Shown here piece after piece: positions 22,834-32,719 of a DNA stretch of 64,000 nucleotides. Positions within the stretch are counted from its first letter, which is position 1; each line of letters starts with the position of its first letter. The notes beneath the pieces were generated by a model. It did no database searches and had not been told where the DNA came from. It worked only from the letters and a program-made list of their open reading frames with translations. Position numbers and translations under genes: made by a program. Source of the DNA: Mytilus edulis (Eukaryota > Mollusca > Bivalvia > Mytilida > Mytilidae); assembly GCF_963676685.1 (NCBI RefSeq), contig NC_092352.1, positions 23,331,117 through 23,395,116 on the forward strand, read 5' to 3'.

Positions 22834-25800
22834 CTGCAAACAATAAAATGAATGTTATGAAAAAACTAGAAGCGCGCAAAACTAAATAATATGTACTGAA
22901 TAACTCCGACACTCTGTCGTGTGCAGCAACGATGCATATGCTTTACTATAAATATTAGAAAGAAAGATATGTATATCCAAAGACATTTTATGAACCTCCG
23001 CGGTAGTAAAAAAAAATGCATAGTCAAACAAGAGCTTAGTTCATAGCATCTACAAACAAAAAGTATATCAAGACCTTATAAAAAACATGAAAAAGAAAAC
23101 GATGTTAAAATATACATTTTTGAAGTAAGACTGCATAAAGGGTTCAAACCAATGGTTTGACAAACAATTTGATGAATACAACTAAAAAAACAATACATGA
23201 CGAGGATTTCATAACGTATCTATTAACCCATACCTGGCGTCCTGCACCATAGTTTTGTAGCTGCATTGCAGCATTTTCATTCTTTCCAGAGGTCAACCCT
23301 TTGAGAAACTTGTATGTTAATTCGTCTCCAAACTTGATGTTATCACTACATCCTCCCCACTTCCAATTATAGCCGCCTGTCAAAAAAAAACATGGTTACG
23401 TTTATTTTCTTGAAGACACATTGGGTATTTATAAGTCCTACTAGTTTAAGACGGAGAATGCAATACAAACCTTCGTCTGAATACTAATATAATAGTTTTG
23501 CTGTTGAATTCTGAAATATTAAGAGAGACTAAATGATGAAATTTAAAAAGTTTCACTCAATTGTTTTTTGAGATGTTGAATATGTGAAATACAAATGGAA
23601 AACTTTGGTTCATTTTTTTAATTCTGCAAATAGGTGGTTGACAATGTATAAATCGCAAGAACAAACGAGACTATTGTTGTACGCAAAAATTAATTTATAT
23701 AAATCATGGCTTATTTTAGAAAATATACGAGCTATAAACATGGCAAACAACACATATCAATATAAAACATGCTTTCAATTTTCTCGTTAGATTTTTGTTA
23801 CATATAATTTTGGGCCTTTCATAGCTATGTGGTATATGTTTTGCTCATTTCTGAAGGTCGTACGGTGAGATGTATGTCGTTTGGTCTCTTGTAGAGTTTT
23901 GTATCAGTAGCAACCATACCACATCTTCTGATTTTCTTCAACATAATGGTGTAAACCCAATCTTATTTAATTTGCCTTGGCCCTTATTCATAACACTAAT
24001 AGCATCGGTTGAAGTACACTTCTTTCAACTTTCAGAGAGGACAGATCATCTGATGAACAAATATATTTCACACATTTTACTGTAACTGGAACTTACCAGG
24101 TTGTCCATTTCTGGAATTATCACACGTGCAAAATGTTTCCTGTCCAGAGCTACACTGTTGTGTAACCACGTGCATTATTCCAGCTGCGTTGATAGATTGG
24201 ACAAAAGCAGCTTCTCTGGTAGCTGAAACAGAAAAGATTTTTTATTACAACAACACTGATGTATGTAAATAGCATAATATTCTCATATAATTTTGTGATA
24301 TAATTTATGTCTTTAAATGTCCGACTGATTTCATTGAAAACTTAGCAGATGTATGTTTAAAACATCGCAGTTTTTTTCTTGCTGAATAGTACACTACTAA
24401 AGTAAGTTTCAAACTTTAAGATCAATGTACGAATATTGAAATGGGTTAATATTATTTCATTACAAGTAACATCCTAACTATAAACTATTGGACTGAAATA
24501 CCCCTAAGGAATTAGTAATTTGTCATATTCTATGTCTTGTAAACACGATGTGTGACACATTTTTGAAGACATGTTCTACCCGGTAATCCCCTCAATATTT
24601 ACCACATTTATATTAAATGGATTTTAAAATGTGTTTTGGACTGAAAATTGGATGTTTATGTTATATCTTATTATTTTCTCATATTGTTGCCATTTCTTTC
24701 GCACAACAATGGACAGCACCAACCTTTGATCTACCTGTTTATGGAATTTATAACAGAAATGTACCGAGCGGTGAGTCCGGATTTTTCTTCTAACTTTTTG
24801 TCACAATGATGTCAGGGAAATGATTTTTAGTGTCGTATATTCTCTCTCTAATTTGAATAAACCATCGAACTTTGTATCTTTTTAACAGGAGCCAGCACGA
24901 ACAGCAAGAGTAACGATGTGTATTGGAATGGATTAGCAAAAGCCTTTGAACAGAATCCGGAAGCAATCATTCAGGGTATAGAGGATAGCAGAGAACAAAT
25001 ACAAAACAAAAAACGCCTATTTAGAGACCAGTATGGACGCCAGTTTTTATGGGATCCTATATCTGGAGCCATACCAGTCTTCCAGAACAATCATGTTAAG
25101 CATGACGTACAAGCTATACCTATTATGTATTACGACAGAGTTACTGGATATCTGACAGGCCGCCAATCTCGCTCAAAACTACAATTTCTGGTACCCAAAG
25201 AAGGATATCTATTACGGCGAAATCGTCACCAGAATGTGGAATGTGACCCTACTGTTCACCCTATGTTGTCCTTTGATGACGGAGGAGGTAAATATATTGC
25301 AAGCGTGTTCTAATTATGTTTTTTTTTAATGTTATATCATTGTTGACCATTTTAACCATAGTTACAGAGCCTCTTCGTTAATTACTCATTAGAATCCACT
25401 ACCAAATGTGATTGCTTGAATCAGTCATTTTTTTCAGTGCTTCTTTTAGGATTTAAAGGCGTTCTGTTTAAACTGTTTGCAAATTATGCTAATACAGAAA
25501 ATGTCCAGGATATTTTTCAATATACTATTTGCGAAATGTTTACTCTCTATAGTTTAAAGAAATTGAAAATATCTCATTCAGGATACCGGTATAATTTCAT
25601 TTCACAAGTCGATGTAGTCGTTTTAATATTTCATTCTAGCGCATTCTTAATCTTTGAAAAATATTCTTCCAGTTGTTTATATTATTTAACAAAAATAGAA
25701 TGTTGTCAGCATGAAATAATATTTAGTGAAACCTTTATTTCACAATACAACTGTTTTAAGTTTATTAACCTATTTTTTTTCAATTCATTACAGAAACAAG

Positions 25801-28800
25801 AGACCCATGTACGGGCCAAGCTAAGAGCAACAAACAAGCCGAGTTTGGATTAACAACAACTTCCGGCATGGCAGATGTGTTATGCGCGTTCTGTCAACAT
25901 ATCAAAAATTTGCGATGTATTTGGCAGTTTTGTTCACATCCTGATGGGGTATACAAGATAAAAGTTAGTGACAACAAAGGATAAATACGATAGTGAAAGG
26001 TACATGTTTTGAAATATGCACTATCAGGAGTCCATTACTATCGATATCTCTGGATAACCTGTGATTCAAATGGAAGTACCACTTCTCTTTTACATGTGAA
26101 TATTTACTCAGCTATTCAACTAATTTTCACAAGTTTATGAACAAGAATGAATATTGGTATTTGTAGGACTATTTCATCAATATTGTTTGTAAATTATAAT
26201 TATTACATTCTGCTTATTTTCGTTTTGGCATTAGAATCATATTCAAAACAGTGTGGCTGTGGCAATTGATTGACGACCTAAATTATCCCATTGACTGGGG
26301 CAGATTATGTGAACGTTTGTCTGTAACGACTGCTGCTCACTATGTACTTGTTAAAGACACTGAAACTGTGGTGTCACAAAAGGTTCTCAACACCTAAATA
26401 AAGAAATTGGAAATACTAATCAGGAATAACACGATGTTTTGATTTATATCAATAATATAAATCAAAACATAAAGTTATTCTTGATTAATTTTTCGAATTA
26501 TTTTAATATTAAAGGCGTTAAGAACCTTTGGTGACCCCACAGTTTAAATTCTATAATAAGTAAGTAGTGAGCAGTTGTCGTTACAGACACACGTTCACCT
26601 AATCTGCCCCAGTCAATGGGATCATTTAAGGTTGTCAATCAATGGCCACAGCTACACTGTTTTGAATATGATTCCATGTATAAATCATTATAACATTTCG
26701 CTTAAGTTGAGTCTTCATAAAAAAGATTATAGCAGTTATCGGCATATATCTATGTTTAAGTTGACGATAAGAACCTTAAATTTGTTGGTAGGTGCAAATA
26801 ACGAAGATTATTGTTGAAGACATACAAGTGAATTCAAAATAGAAAACAAGCAAGCATGTGTTTCATTTCAGTCTAGCATAAAATACTGTTGGTATTACCT
26901 TTCTCTAGATATAGGAAGATGTGGTGTGAGTGCCAATGAGACAACTCTCCATACAAATAACAATTTAAAAAGTAAACCATTATAGGTTAAAGTACGGCCT
27001 TCAACACGGAGCCTTAGCTACATATACTCATTGTTTGGACAAATATGTATATCATTTTCTAGTATATAATACTGTTGTTACCTCGTTTACTCATACGCTA
27101 ATCTACAGTGTAATTACAAAACTCACCAAAATCCTGATCAAAGGGTGCTGTATCTGAAGGGCAATTCCATCTTTCCCATTTAAACTGATGTTGACATTCT
27201 TCTTGTGCTTTTAATGTTCCCTTTCTGACACTGTCCAAAATTTTAGCCTCAACCTACAAAGTTACAAAGTCTTACTATATTGACACATGTCTGGTTCAAT
27301 TTCTTCATTCAGATAAGAAAAGAAAACAGATATATTTCACAGCACAAGACGGATTTACTTAAAAAGGTGAAAAATTTGAATAAAAATTGATAAACAAATT
27401 TGGTATATTAGTGTTTTTAATTAACCTCCTTTAAGTTTCCATTTGGACTCTGGTCTTATATATCATACACACTTTTTCCTATTTGACTTGCAGCTAGGTC
27501 ATTCAGAGTACAGAAATTGTAAAACATATTAAGTTGGTAATATTTTACAAACATATGAGAGATAAAAAAATAACTAGGGGAAAGGTTAACAAAAACTATT
27601 GCTGTCATTCTTTTCTCGGTCAATGTGCATGATTATATTGTATTATTATTATCAGCGAGTTTAAACTTTCAATGGAGTAAATATTTTTCAAATCAAGATA
27701 TTTTCATAATTTTGAAAAATTGGCGACACTTTTTTTAAAATAAATTAACAGAAAAAAATGTATGTTTTCAAAACAAGTCTGTACCAAAACAGTGGCTTCT
27801 TGACACTATGTATACCCACACAATCGGAATCTGGCAAAAGTAGTATCAGTATCCTGTTAGACTATGCGATATGAGTTTTGCTCATTGTTGAAGGTCATAC
27901 GATGACCTACAGTTGTTAATGTTTGTATCATTTGATCTCATTTGTGGGGAGTTGTCTAATTGGCAATCATACCACATCTTCTTTTTTTTTTTTATATATA
28001 TTATTAAGTATTAAATACGATAGAAAACAGTTTAAAGAATACAATTGTGTGTTTTCCCAATGTCCATTTTCTTAAACAGAACAGTCCCAATCCCTAATAA
28101 TTCTATTTGTCCTAATATAAATATTCACAATGGATTTTACGAGATTTATAAAGAAAAGGCAGATTAAGAGTTTACGGAGAACAATTCTTACCGGGTGACG
28201 GGTGAACAAGTCAGGATTCCTGGTATAGTTGGTTGATGTTAGTCCGACCTTTGGACCTGCTATTAGAATCTCATTTAATGACCTGCAGCGAAATAACATG
28301 ACAAAGATCAATGGGATATAGGAAGTATATATCTCTTAACTTCAGGATTAAATAAAGACGTTTTAATTCTATTGTCACCATTGTTGATAAATTTTAGTTC
28401 AACCTGGTACGTTATACGATGTTATATGCATATTGTTATCAAGACAAGTCCGATTGTTCACAAACCAAAATATTTGATCAGGGATGAAATGTTATCTTAT
28501 TCAAGGGCAACTATGTGACAAAATGGACGATGTAATATCGTGCACATTTGAAATAGGTTATTATATTTTATTCAATATGTAGATTTGTTGGCACGCATGT
28601 ATGTGATGTTATCTGTTTGTTATTGTCTTCGTTTAACATAAAAGTTATTTAACAAACGTGTCATGTAACTGTGTTTAGATCAGATAGATGGCCCTTGCTT
28701 GTAAAGTCATGTCATTCTCTCATTCCATAGACCCATTTGCGTGAATATTACTATTAATGATTTACAATCCACAAAAATGCAGCAGTTGTAACAAATAAAG

Positions 28801-31800
28801 CTAGAAAAAAAAATGTTGCAAGTTTGTCGCGATAAAATCTAAGATTGGTGTTACTAACAAATTCTCTAAATAATTAAAATGTTTTAGGCACGCGAAGCTT
28901 CCTATTATTTAAAGTTTTTCATTATGTTACTATGTTCGTATCAACTTTACATAATAGATTGCTTATGTTGTAATTCATACCAGACAGAACATCAATAAAC
29001 TACAGCAGAATAGTTCTCATATGAAATAAATGTAATGCTGAACTTGTTTTTATCTTGTTCTTATCCATTGTAATTCAGTAAAATTTCATAAGACGTACAA
29101 TGGATAAGAATAAGATAATTCATCAGACAGTGAACAGTACATCACAAGACTAATGCAACTTAAAAATCCATAGAACAATACAAGAGCATGGCAACTCAAA
29201 AATTTATAAGACAATACACGACAAAGCCAACTCAAAATGCATAGAACAACCATGACTTAGGCAATTAAAAAATGCATAGAACAATACATGGTTAATTATG
29301 CAACGAAAAAAATAGGCCAATGAATTACCAACTCAAAAATGTATCGGACAACGACAACAAAAAAAATACATAGGAAAAAAAACCAAGATATCCAAACCAA
29401 AAGCTATTATTGTTAATGACAAAGTCATGAACATTGCAAACAATTGAAAATTATAAATACAACAAGGGAAGCAGGAACTATTTTCCCTTCAAGAGCACAT
29501 GAGTGTACCTCAGGTTTTCGTGAGGTTCGTTTTGTCCAAAATTAAATGCATGTGTCGAGCTTTTGTGAAAATTTGTCACGTTGTTGTCTGCTTTTCTTCG
29601 ACCTATGGATTTTGTTACTCTTTGTTATCGTGTATCTCTATTCAGCCGACATTAGTTTTATATACTGACAACCTGTTATTTGGCTTTATGACAAAACAAG
29701 TGCAGACAATGAAAACGGTCTGGATATCAGCCATGAAGACATACTTAACACAACAACATTTATTTTTGACATCAACATTAATAAACAATAAAAAAAATTG
29801 AATTGCCTTTCTATGAACAATGACAAAATAATACAATGTGACATAAAATAAAAATTATTTTAAACTCAAAAGATATGAGCAATCGTGAACTGAGCTTATG
29901 AACGATAAACATAAATGAAAAGATGGTGAATTAGTGCTAATGAGACAACTCTCCTTCCAAGTCACAAGTTAACACGTATAGGCCAAAATAAGGTGCAACC
30001 TTAAAAATGTACATGCTTTGTTTGTTACAAGTTTTGCCCTGCAATTTCCTCTCAAAATGGAAAACCATAAGCGATGACAATTACATATTATTGGATATGG
30101 CAAGTAAGTAATAATAATATCAAAATTAAATAAATTAAATCCGACTTAAAAACAATTTGTTCGGGAAAAAATAAATACTGATGAGGGCCCTTTTGCAATC
30201 TGGTTAAGCAGAGCTCAGCTTGGTGAAGAAGAAAGGAATTCTGAAAAAAACATCAATTACCTGAATTGGTTAAAGCAATAACCTGAATTGGTTCAAAACA
30301 AATATCCTGGCCCTTAAAATATTATATATATAATGCGCTATCCGTCCGACAATATCGTAAAATGAACATCTCTTCACAACAGCTGATATACATATCGTGG
30401 CCTGTTACCCCCTTTTCCATCATCGAATTAAATTATGTTTAATAGTGTGCCGTTTTAAATTTCATTTTAGCCACATTTTTTTCCTATAAATTTTTATCTT
30501 ACCATGATTTATCTGATTATTGTTAAAATACATTTTAGCTCACGTTTATAAAAAATTTAAGGTTGAATAAAAAATCCGCTCTAATTGAACTGTACATAAA
30601 TATTTTAAGGCATTTCGTTTAATGAATGAACATGTCTTAATATATTTATATTGAACATAACAGCAAAATTATATGTTTTTAACAAGTTGTAAGAAATTAT
30701 AAAGTTATTTTTTTTTAAAGAGTTCACATTTTCCCGTTGGAATGGTTTTACACTTGTCATTTTTATGGCTCTTTAGGGACGACATCAAAAGATCAATGTA
30801 AGATAAAAAAACTTAATTCAAATAGTTTGGGGGTGGGGGGGGGGGGGGGGGGGTTGAACTGCTGCAAGATGTGGTTATCTGACATTGATTTTTACATACA
30901 TCTATATGGGTCAATCAATTTTTCCCAAATTAAGTTAAGAGGGGGGTGGGGGTGTCAGTGAAAAAACTATGTGAATTAAGTTTTTTATCCTTCATTGAAC
31001 TTTTGATGTCGTCCCTTATTGCTTGCTGTTTGGTGTTAGCCAAAGCTCCATGTTGAAGACCATTCTTTGACCTATAATGGTTTTTTTTTTTACAAATAGT
31101 GACTTAGATGGAGAATTGTCTCATTGGCACTCACCACAGCTTTTCATTTCTATGATCAAAGTAAAACAGAATATTTTAGATTTTTTTAATCTAAAATAAA
31201 AGGAATATACCAAAATCATTTAATAACAGGCATTACAGATGGTTATTCTAGAATGTTCTTATTCAATAACAGGCATTACAGATGGTTATTCTAGAATATT
31301 CTTGTTTAATAACAGGCATTACAGATGGTTATTCTAGAATATTCTTATTCAATAACAGGCATTACAGATGGTTATTCTAGAATATTCTTATTCAATAACA
31401 GGCATTACAGATGGTTATTCTAGAATATTCTTATTTAATAACGGGCATTACAGATGGTTATTCTAGAATATTCTTATTCAATAACAGGCATTACAGATGG
31501 TTATTCTAGAATATTCTTATTTAATAACAGGCATTACAGATGGTTATTCTAGAATATTCTTATTCAATAACAGGCATGACAGATGGTTATTCTAGAATAT
31601 TCTTATTTAATAACAGGCATTACAGATGGTTATTCTAGAATATTCTTATTTAATAACAGGCATGACAGATGGTTATTCTAGAATATTCTTATTTAATAAC
31701 AGGCATTACAGATGGTTATTCTAGAATATTCTTATTTAATAACAGGCATTACAGATGGTTATTCTAGAATATTCTTTTAGAAATCGGGTTTCGTACAATA

Positions 31801-32719
31801 AATCTGCATTGATGGCACAACGAAAACTGAAATTATTGTTAAAATGTAAAAAGCTATAATCCAATATTTACATGAAGAACTGTCATATATATGTTAATTT
31901 AAAGTATATTATTGGTATCGTCAGCAACACCTTAAAAGTATTGCGTATACTATCGACTTTATCTTAGAGTGTATTATTTGGCATGACAAAAATCAAATAT
32001 GAATCTATCATGCCTCTGCATTTCTAGAAGGTAACAACCAGTCTCAGTATTAAACAAAGTTAAATCCTCAATACAACAAATGCTCTCGATTTAACACAAA
32101 GCCAACTAAACATTAAAAAACAGATTCCTAATGCTACTGATAATTGCAATTGCGCACAATGTTTATGATATAAAACTATGAATGTCGGAAAGAAGAGAGC
32201 CAAATAAAAATTAGTAGCATCAGAGACAGACTAGTTTAAGAAAAGAAAAAAAACCCGACTAGTTTGGGGGAGCCATAACGGAGACCGACTACTCTTGTCT
32301 GTTACAGATATTGAATTCTCTGTAATATAAACACAAGGCTCGATATATCTCCAGATAAAGATGAATCTTAAATGAAATATTAAAAAGAGGACGAAACTTA
32401 AATAAAATATTAAAAAGCAAACACGAAAGTTTAAAGGCAGGAACAAATCTATATCAGTAAAATTTCATAACATTGATTTATTTCAAATGAAGAAATATAA
32501 AGAATAAAAGATCAAATATAATGATATATCAATAATAATAGTATAATAAAGAAAAAATTTAAAATATATAATCACACGGATGGTTATAATAAGTGATAAA
32601 TATTTAATTTAATAAAATGAAAAATCGAACAAATTGACTTACCATGATTTGGATGTATAAATATTAAAAGAGCACACAATAAATAAACATATCCACGAAT
32701 ATGAATATGAACGAATCAT
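22336..32719 (-). CDS. Wnt8: Wnt8-type secreted signalling ligand, complete six-exon gene
   Basis: Encodes a secreted lipid-modified Wnt ligand for Frizzled/LRP receptors. I joined six exons by phase: 32643-32719, 28192-28282, 27127-27253, 24097-24222, 23234-23376, 22336-22833. They sum to 1062 bp (353 aa plus TAG), the usual length for Wnt8. Residues 1-25 form a hydrophobic signal peptide. Visible motifs are QEECQHQFKWERWNCP, REAAFVQSINAAG, WGGCSDNIKFG and CKCHGLSGDCSIRTCW. Ser204 is the conserved palmitoleoylated serine. The mature chain has 22 cysteines. An N-glycosylation sequon (NYT) lies at 44-46. The subfamily call rests on the C-terminal half (FREIG, SPNYC, then GTKGRQC, ERKSC, CNCKFRWCC), which resembles Wnt8 more than other Wnts. 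All junctions are GT-AG. Intron 3 contains a plus-strand gene, and intron 1 a 13-copy minisatellite. A degenerate second copy lies about 12 kb to the left on the same strand. Confidence 0.93.
23234..23376 (-). CDS. Wnt8: Wnt8 exon 5
   Basis: Acceptor ttgacag, donor gtatgg; 143 bp, phase 1 in, phase 0 out. It encodes YNWKWGGCSDNIKFGDEL and ends at NYGAGRQ, the usual position just before the CKCHG block. Confidence 0.95.
23828..23936 (+). repeat. Diverged family A copy in Wnt8 intron 4
   Basis: GTGGTATATGTTTTGCTCAT followed by GAAGGTCGTACGG and ACCATACCACATCTTC; same layout as 27866-27985. Confidence 0.6.
24097..24222 (-). CDS. Wnt8: Wnt8 exon 4
   Basis: Acceptor tttcag, donor gtaagt; 126 bp, phase 1 in and out. 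It encodes TREAAFVQSINAAGIMHVVT followed by QQCSSGQETFCTCDN, the conserved Wnt block with three cysteines. Confidence 0.95.
24629..24770 (+). CDS. Nested gene exon 1 (signal peptide)
   Basis: ATG at 24629; donor gtgagt at 24771, phase 1. It encodes MCFGLKIGCLCYILLFSHIV, then AISFAQQWTAPTF and onwards. The long hydrophobic stretch followed by small residues before QQ fits a cleavable signal peptide. Confidence 0.8.
24629..25984 (+). CDS. Secreted cysteine-containing protein of unknown family, nested in Wnt8 intron 3
   Basis: Three exons on the opposite strand to Wnt8: 24629-24770, 24889-25287 and 25794-25984. They total 732 bp (243 aa plus TAA). Junctions are GT-AG (gtgagt/aacag, gtaaat/tacag), both introns are phase 1, and the joined frame has no stop. 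Residues 1-25 look like a signal peptide ending near SFA, with QQWTAPTF after it. The mature part has basic pairs (KKR, RR) and six cysteines, five of them in the last ~60 residues (DPC, LCAFC, LRC, FC). There is no transmembrane segment after the signal and no domain I recognise. It could be a prohormone or a secreted matrix or defence protein; the sequence alone does not decide. All three exons lie inside a single Wnt8 intron. The corresponding intron of the degenerate Wnt8 copy shows no recognisable counterpart. Confidence 0.8.
24889..25287 (+). CDS. Nested gene exon 2
   Basis: Acceptor tttaacag, donor gtaaat; 399 bp, phase 1 in and out. It encodes a hydrophilic segment with NKKRLFRDQYGRQFLWDP and YDRVTGYLTGRQSRSK, ending at VECDPTVHPMLSFDDGG. 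Two loosely similar (R)D-x-Y-GR/YDRVTGY blocks are present but too short to call repeats. Confidence 0.82.
25794..25984 (+). CDS. Nested gene exon 3
   Basis: Acceptor cattacag; phase 1 in; stop TAA at 25982-25984. It encodes TRDPCTGQAKSNKQAEFG, then MADVLCAFCQHIKNLRCIWQ, FCSHPDG, ending SDNKG. Cysteines are densely spaced as in small disulphide-bonded secreted proteins. Confidence 0.8.
26234..26674. repeat. Hairpin element, ~205-bp arms, downstream of the nested gene
   Basis: Left arm AATCATATTCAAAACAGTGT..CCCATTGACTGGGGCAGAT; right arm the inverse, ending GAATATGATTCC. Centre about 26450 (TTTGATTTATATC/GATATAAATCAAA). It lies in Wnt8 intron 3, probably in the nested gene's 3' UTR or just after it. 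Confidence 0.85.
26397..26402 (+). promoter_or_regulatory. Possible polyadenylation signal of the nested gene
   Basis: AATAAA about 410 bp after the nested stop codon, on the same strand. It falls inside the left arm of a hairpin repeat (26234-26674), so it may instead be part of the repeat. Confidence 0.3.
26904..27040 (-). repeat. Dispersed repeat family A, minus orientation
   Basis: AGATATAGGAAGATGTGGTG, TGCCAATGAGACAACTCTCC, TACGGCCTTCAACACGGAGC. Confidence 0.8.
27127..27253 (-). CDS. Wnt8: Wnt8 exon 3
   Basis: Acceptor ttgtag, donor gtgagt; 127 bp, phase 0 in, phase 1 out. It encodes the first conserved Wnt cysteines in AQEECQHQFKWERWNCP. The degenerate copy has an exon of exactly the same length at 9850-9976. 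Confidence 0.95.
27866..27985 (+). repeat. Family A copy in Wnt8 intron 2
   Basis: TTTTGCTCATTGTTGAAGGT and GGGGAGTTGTCTAATTGGCA, ending CATACCACATCTTC. Confidence 0.7.
28192..28282 (-). CDS. Wnt8: Wnt8 exon 2
   Basis: Flanked by acceptor ctgcag and donor gtaaga; phase 2 in, phase 0 out. It encodes the mature N-terminus, including EILIAGPKVGLT, which matches the (F/I)L-(I/M)-(T/A)GPK-x-x-LT signature of Wnt8 N-termini. It also carries the NYT sequon. Confidence 0.9.
29051..29117. repeat. Small hairpin, 22-bp arms
   Basis: TTGTTCTTATCCATTGTA at the left and TACAATGGATAAGAATAA at the right; adjacent to a degenerate repeat. Confidence 0.65.
29150..29380. repeat. Degenerate tandem repeat, unit about 40-50 bp
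   Basis: Recurring CATAGAACAATACA and GCAACTCAAAAATG at several positions with drift. Confidence 0.55.
29455..29660 (-). repeat. Diverged family B copy
   Basis: Contains GCAGGAACTATTTTCCCTTC, AGAGCACATGAGTGTACCTC and a gttgttgtctgc-like tail, in the layout of 15690-16090. Confidence 0.5.
29918..30010 (-). repeat. Diverged family A copy
   Basis: AGTGCTAATGAGACAACTCT followed by AGTCACAAGTTAACACGTAT and TAAGGTGCAACCTT. Confidence 0.6.
30775..31016. mobile_element. MITE-like element with ~44-bp terminal inverted repeats and a G-rich core, in Wnt8 intron 1
   Basis: Left end AGGGACGACATCAAAAGATC, right end inverse (TTTTGATGTCGTCCCT). The core carries a 25-base G-rich run at 30829-30853 and a second G-rich patch at 30941-30954. 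Confidence 0.8.
31018..31150 (+). repeat. Family A copy directly after the MITE
   Basis: TTGCTTGCTGTTTGGTGTTA, CATGTTGAAGACCATTCTTT, ATTGTCTCATTGGCACTCAC. Confidence 0.75.
31221..31777. repeat. 43-bp minisatellite, 13 copies, in Wnt8 intron 1
   Basis: Unit ATAACAGGCATTACAGATGG then TTATTCTAGAATATTCTTATTCA. Copies are nearly identical (T/C at one site, a few TTACAG/TGACAG variants), suggesting recent expansion or homogenisation. Confidence 0.95.
32643..32719 (-). CDS. Wnt8: Wnt8 exon 1 (signal peptide)
   Basis: Starts at the ATG at 32719-32717 and ends with donor gtaagt in phase 2. It encodes 25 residues (MIRSYSYSWICLFIVCSFNI, then YTSKS). The two leftover bases TG join the G of exon 2 to make Trp26. 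The hydrophobic core and the exact phase match to exon 2 are the evidence. No other minus-strand ATG exon in the gap fitted. The upstream 5' UTR is not resolved. Confidence 0.8.

Noticed and set aside
25416-25853. 145-aa plus-strand open frame
   Set aside because: It is mostly the second intron of the nested gene read through into exon 3 in another frame; low-complexity residues and no start or splice support.
31221-31777. CRISPR-like array of regular repeats
   Set aside because: Copies are directly adjacent with no unique spacers, and the context is an animal gene intron; it is a minisatellite.
32231-32446. Hydrophobic minus-strand open frame as a candidate Wnt8 first exon
   Set aside because: No donor in the needed phase 2; the exon at 32643-32719 fits phase and signal-peptide form.
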